A stretch of 23,703 nucleotides of DNA from DATACZ01 sp036258795 (GTDB lineage Bacteria > Actinomycetota > CADDZG01 > JAHWKV01), in assembly GCA_036258795.1 (NCBI GenBank), contig DATACZ010000001.1, positions 1 through 23,703 on the forward strand. The letters are read 5' to 3'. The stretch's first letter is position 1. The number at the start of each line of letters is the position of its first letter. The position numbers were made by a program, and so were the translations under genes. Below the pieces are notes generated by a model that saw only the letters and a list, made by a program, of their open reading frames with translations, had not been told where the DNA came from and did not search any database. Below, one piece after another: positions 20,809 through 23,703 of this stretch.

Positions 20809-22962
20809 ATGCAAAGACCCCGGCGCAAGCGCACCCCGCTACAGCGGTTGCTAAGGGTCTTGGGACGCACCTGGTGGATCATCCTGGGCGGGGTGGTAGC
20901 CGGCTGGATCATGGTCGCGGTGGCCGGTCTGCTGAGTGAGATACCCCTCCCCGAAGCGGCCCCGGGGGCCCAGTCCTCCAAGATCTACTCCGCCGATGAT
21001 CAGCTCATCGGAACGTTTCACGGCGAGCAGAACCGCTCCAGCGTGGCCCTGTTCAACATATCGAGGAGCTTGCGAGACGCCGTGGTGGCGACCGAGGACC
21101 GCGCCTTCTATACGCACCCAGGATTGAGCTTTAGGGGGATCCTGCGAGCCGCCTTCACCAACTTCAGGGGTGGAACCATCGAGCAGGGGGCCTCCACGAT
21201 CACCCAGCAGTATGCCCGTACCTTTACCCATGTCGGCAATGAGCGGACCTTCGCCCGGAAGCTGAGGGAAGCCACCCTGGCCGTCAAGATCGAACGCAAG
21301 TACTCCAAGGAAAAGATCCTCGAGTTCTATCTGAACACCGTGTACTTCGGCCGGGGAGCGTACGGCGCAGAGGCAGCAGCCCAGACCTACTTTAAGAAGC
21401 CGGCCTCCGACCTGGACCTGGCCGAGGCCGCGTATCTCGCAGGCATCATCCGCGCGCCTCAGCGCTTTCAGGTCGAAAACAACCCGGAAGGCGTCAGCTC
21501 GATCAAGAACAAGGTTCTAGCCGACATGATCAGGGCCGGCTACATCGACCGGTCCAAGCTGGATGAGGCCTCCGCGGTGGACCTTGCCTCTAGGTTCAAG
21601 TTCGGCTTGAGTGCCGAGACCGACTCCCCCAAGGCGGGCTACTTCATCGAGCATGTAAGGAGGATGCTCCTGGGGCCCGAGTTCGATATCACGGAGGAGG
21701 TGTTGTTAGGAGGCGGCCTGAGGATCTACACCACGCTAGACCGAAAGATGCAGGATGCGGCAGAGGCCGCGGTGGCCTCCACGCTGAATCAGCCGGAAGA
21801 CCCCGAGGCTGCGCTCATCGCTATGGACTCGGATGGTCATGTCCGGGCGATGGTGGGCGGACGGGTCGTTAACGACGTGAAGCGGGCCCGCGGCTTTAAC
21901 TTCGCAGCCAACTGGGATCCCCGCGACGGCGGGGGGCGGCAGGCCGGTTCGGCATTCAAGCCGTTTGCCCTGGCCGCATTCCTCGACGAGGGGAGGTCGG
22001 TGCGCTCCCGGTATCCCGGGCCCAAGGAGATCCAGCTGGACTCCTCCAGGTGCCGTAACTCCGATGGAACGCCCTGGAAGGTTTCCAACTTCGACGATGC
22101 CGGGTTCGGCACCATCGATCTCATCGAGGCCACCACCAAGTCGGTAAACACGGTCTACGCCCAGATGATGAATACGGTGGTGACGCCGCAGAAATTCATC
22201 GAAGTGGCTGAGAATGCCGGTATCCCTATACCCAATTCGGACCGGGGTTGCGCGCTTACGCTCGGGACCACCGACGTCACTCCGATCGAGATGGCCCGGG
22301 CCTACACCACCTTTGCCTCGCGGGGCCGCCGCCCCGTGCCGCTGGTCATCACAAGGGTGCTCTCCGCCGAGGGCGACGTGATTGCGGAGCGGAAGCCCCG
22401 CAGCGAACAGGTCCTCGATCAGAACGTGGCCGATACCGTCAACTGGGTGCTCAAGGAGAACATCAACCGGGGAACCGGCACCGGGGCCAAGCTCCCGTGG
22501 GCCGCGATGGGAAAGACGGGGACCACTCAAAACCACGTCGACGCGTCGTTCGCCGGCGCAACCCCCCAGCTGACCGCGGTGGTGTGGATGGGTTACCCGC
22601 CCGACCCGCAAACCGGCGAGATCCCTCCCATGCTCCGAGTGCGTGGAACCAGGGTCACGGGGGGATCCTTGCCGGCAACGATATGGAGGAAGTTCATGGC
22701 CGAGGCTCTGCGGGGCACCAGGCACAGCGACTTTTCGGCCCCCGACCTGGAGCGAGGGACGGTGCTCCAGCCGAGTCCGACCCCTTGCCCCGAGACCCCA
22801 AGTCCAGGGCAAGACTGTATCCGGCGCCCGAGTCCCAGCCCAAGCCCATCGCCGAGCCCCGAGGTCCGGGAGCAGTCCCCCACCCCGTCGCCGACCTCCA
22901 GCCCCACGCCGGCGAGGCCGTGCCTGGTGCCGCTGTTGTGCCGGCAGGAAGTCTTTCCTTGA
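20809..22962 (+). CDS. ponA: Class A penicillin-binding protein (glycosyltransferase-transpeptidase)
   Basis: This 717-residue bifunctional enzyme polymerises lipid II and cross-links stem peptides outside the membrane. After a basic N-terminus and one helix (about 22-42), the GT51 domain shows ATEDRAFYTHPG (94-105, catalytic E96), GASTITQQYAR and KILEFYLNTVYFGRGAYG. The transpeptidase domain has S381-A-F-K384, S445-V-N447 and K569-T-G571, all three active-site motifs intact. The end (about 645-705) is a low-complexity Pro/Ser/Thr tail with repeated SP units, then CLVPLLCRQEVFP; such proline-rich tails occur in mycobacterial PonA1. Four Cys in the tail could form disulfides. No ribosome site precedes the ATG at 20809. 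The 105-base gap before it holds an AT-rich patch (20760-20767) but no promoter I can defend. Confidence 0.95.
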   Translation: MQRPRRKRTPLQRLLRVLGRTWWIILGGVVAGWIMVAVAGLLSEIPLPEAAPGAQSSKIYSADDQLIGTFHGEQNRSSVALFNISRSLRDAVVATEDRAFYTHPGLSFRGILRAAFTNFRGGTIEQGASTITQQYARTFTHVGNERTFARKLREATLAVKIERKYSKEKILEFYLNTVYFGRGAYGAEAAAQTYFKKPASDLDLAEAAYLAGIIRAPQRFQVENNPEGVSSIKNKVLADMIRAGYIDRSKLDEASAVDLASRFKFGLSAETDSPKAGYFIEHVRRMLLGPEFDITEEVLLGGGLRIYTTLDRKMQDAAEAAVASTLNQPEDPEAALIAMDSDGHVRAMVGGRVVNDVKRARGFNFAANWDPRDGGGRQAGSAFKPFALAAFLDEGRSVRSRYPGPKEIQLDSSRCRNSDGTPWKVSNFDDAGFGTIDLIEATTKSVNTVYAQMMNTVVTPQKFIEVAENAGIPIPNSDRGCALTLGTTDVTPIEMARAYTTFASRGRRPVPLVITRVLSAEGDVIAERKPRSEQVLDQNVADTVNWVLKENINRGTGTGAKLPWAAMGKTGTTQNHVDASFAGATPQLTAVVWMGYPPDPQTGEIPPMLRVRGTRVTGGSLPATIWRKFMAEALRGTRHSDFSAPDLERGTVLQPSPTPCPETPSPGQDCIRRPSPSPSPSPSPEVREQSPTPSPTSSPTPARPCLVPLLCRQEVFP

Positions 22963-22969
22963 TGCGTCT

Positions 22970-23703
22970 GTGAGCTCCGGCCCGAAAGGCGGACCACAAG
23001 CCCCTCCAGCATCGCTTTGGCTGGCACTCGCGGCCACCGGGCTGGGTTTGACCCTTGCCTATTTGCTGAAGGGCCAGTGTGCGCTTCACCCGTGGGCTGA
23101 CAACTTTCAATACCGGCACCTTTGCTACAACGACATTCAACCCCTGTACGGGGTCAGGGGAATCAGCAAGGGGCTGCTTCCGTACCGGGACGTGATGGTC
23201 GAGTATCCGGTCCTTACGGGGATGTTCATGGACCTCTGTGGACGGGTGCTGAGAGCCCTGGTGCGCCTGGACCTGATCGGTGAGGCCACCGATGGTGCAT
23301 ACCTGGCCCTCACATCGCTTCTTCTTGCGCCCTGTGCCATCGCGGTGACGCTTCTTCTTCGACCCAGAGTTACCCGGGCCCGCCTGATGATTTGGGCGGT
23401 CGGGACGCCCATGGTCCTGTATGCCTTCCACAACTGGGATTTGCTGGCCGTGGCAGCCGCCGTGTGGGGATTGGTGGCTTTCGAGAGGAAAAGGAATGGT
23501 ACCGCCGGGGCCGCTTTGGCGGCAGGTGCAAGCGCCAAGCTGTATCCAGCCTTTCTGATGCCGGGCGCGGTGCTAGCGCGCTGGTCGACGGGAGACCGCC
23601 GAGGGGCGACACGTGCGGTCTTGATGTTCCTAGCCGTGTATGTGGCGATAAACGTGCCATGGCTCGTCATATCGAGCGGGGATCCGCCGGCACGCCAGGA
23701 CTC
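22970..23703 (+). CDS. GT87/DUF2029-type polyprenyl-sugar glycosyltransferase, N-terminal part (runs off the window)
   Basis: The frame opens at GTG 22970, seven bases after the ponA stop, and stays open for 244 codons to the window edge. The N-terminus is a short cytoplasmic tail, then a helix (about 16-33). The outside loop LCYNDIQPLYGVRG (51-64) has D55 where GT-C enzymes place the catalytic acid, and PYRDVMVEYPVLTG (71-84) follows. At least five further helices are visible. This matches the GT87 family of polyprenyl-phosphate-mannose-dependent transferases and, by position after ponA, Rv0051. Such enzymes build PI-mannosides or related glycolipids outside the membrane, which would fit ino1 nearby; the actual acceptor is unknown. 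The start is bounded loosely, since no ATG or strong ribosome site is present. Confidence 0.83.
   Translation, partial: MSSGPKGGPQAPPASLWLALAATGLGLTLAYLLKGQCALHPWADNFQYRHLCYNDIQPLYGVRGISKGLLPYRDVMVEYPVLTGMFMDLCGRVLRALVRLDLIGEATDGAYLALTSLLLAPCAIAVTLLLRPRVTRARLMIWAVGTPMVLYAFHNWDLLAVAAAVWGLVAFERKRNGTAGAALAAGASAKLYPAFLMPGAVLARWSTGDRRGATRAVLMFLAVYVAINVPWLVISSGDPPARQD

Noticed and set aside
22740..22920. SP-rich repetitive stretch as a possible tandem repeat or recombination site
   Set aside because: It is a low-complexity coding region for the proline/serine tail of the penicillin-binding protein, a common feature of actinobacterial PonA proteins.
21736..23037. Minus-strand open frame of 433 codons
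   Set aside because: It is antisense to the transpeptidase half of ponA, and its composition is typical of a shadow frame (Arg/Gly/His-rich, no membrane or domain pattern).
1..23703. CRISPR arrays, tRNA or rRNA genes, insertion sequences, prophage or toxin-antitoxin modules
   Set aside because: I looked for regularly spaced repeats, cloverleaf-like elements, terminal inverted repeats, transposases and integrases on both strands by eye and saw none. The small XRE gene has no adjacent toxin-like partner.

Overview
The window looks like a chromosomal segment from a high-GC actinobacterium, probably uncultured or deep-branching. It carries the gene block that many Actinobacteria keep beside oriC: cwlM, trxB, an ECF sigma factor with its anti-sigma factor, murJ with a pseudokinase, a DUF6049 protein, the CCA-adding enzyme, ino1, a PadR regulator, DUF5318, a class A penicillin-binding protein and a GT87-type membrane glycosyltransferase. 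dnaA, parAB and rpsF are not in the window. In Mycobacterium tuberculosis the same genes lie in two groups on either side of oriC (around Rv3907c-Rv3915 and Rv0046c-Rv0051); here they are contiguous, as recalled for Streptomyces. The species cannot be named from the sequence alone.

Left part (1-6400): the 5' end of cwlM and trxB on the minus strand, then an accessory stretch. This holds a small zinc-finger membrane protein, a CorA-type Mg2+ channel (minus), a two-gene plus-strand unit of an MgtE/SLC41-type transporter and a protein with two PhoU-TrkA_C units, and a small heat-shock protein with a near-consensus promoter and a HAIR-like (HspR) operator. The stretch separates the sigma/anti-sigma genes from trxB, which adjoin in M. 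tuberculosis.

Centre (6390-13970): a six-gene minus-strand cluster with short gaps or overlaps: TauE/SafE permease, DUF6049, MurJ, pseudokinase with a one-pass helix and a discoidin-like extracellular domain, ECF sigma factor, membrane anti-sigma factor. In mycobacteria the MurJ and pseudokinase parts are one protein (MviN, Rv3910); here they are two overlapping genes. The unit links lipid II flipping, its probable control and an envelope-stress switch.

Right part (14070-23703): cca and a methyltransferase on the plus strand converge on padR-ino1 on the minus strand; an 18-bp perfect palindrome holds both converging stop codons. Divergent from padR are an 11-codon leader ORF overlapping a small XRE regulator, DUF5318, two unidentified multi-pass membrane proteins, ponA and the start of a GT87-type gene. 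The common themes are inositol lipid supply, peptidoglycan polymerisation and envelope homeostasis.

No rRNA, tRNA, CRISPR array, IS element or phage gene was seen, and no stretch above 300 bases lacks a gene. The largest gap, 1340-1587, holds the trxB promoter and otherwise nothing I recognise.
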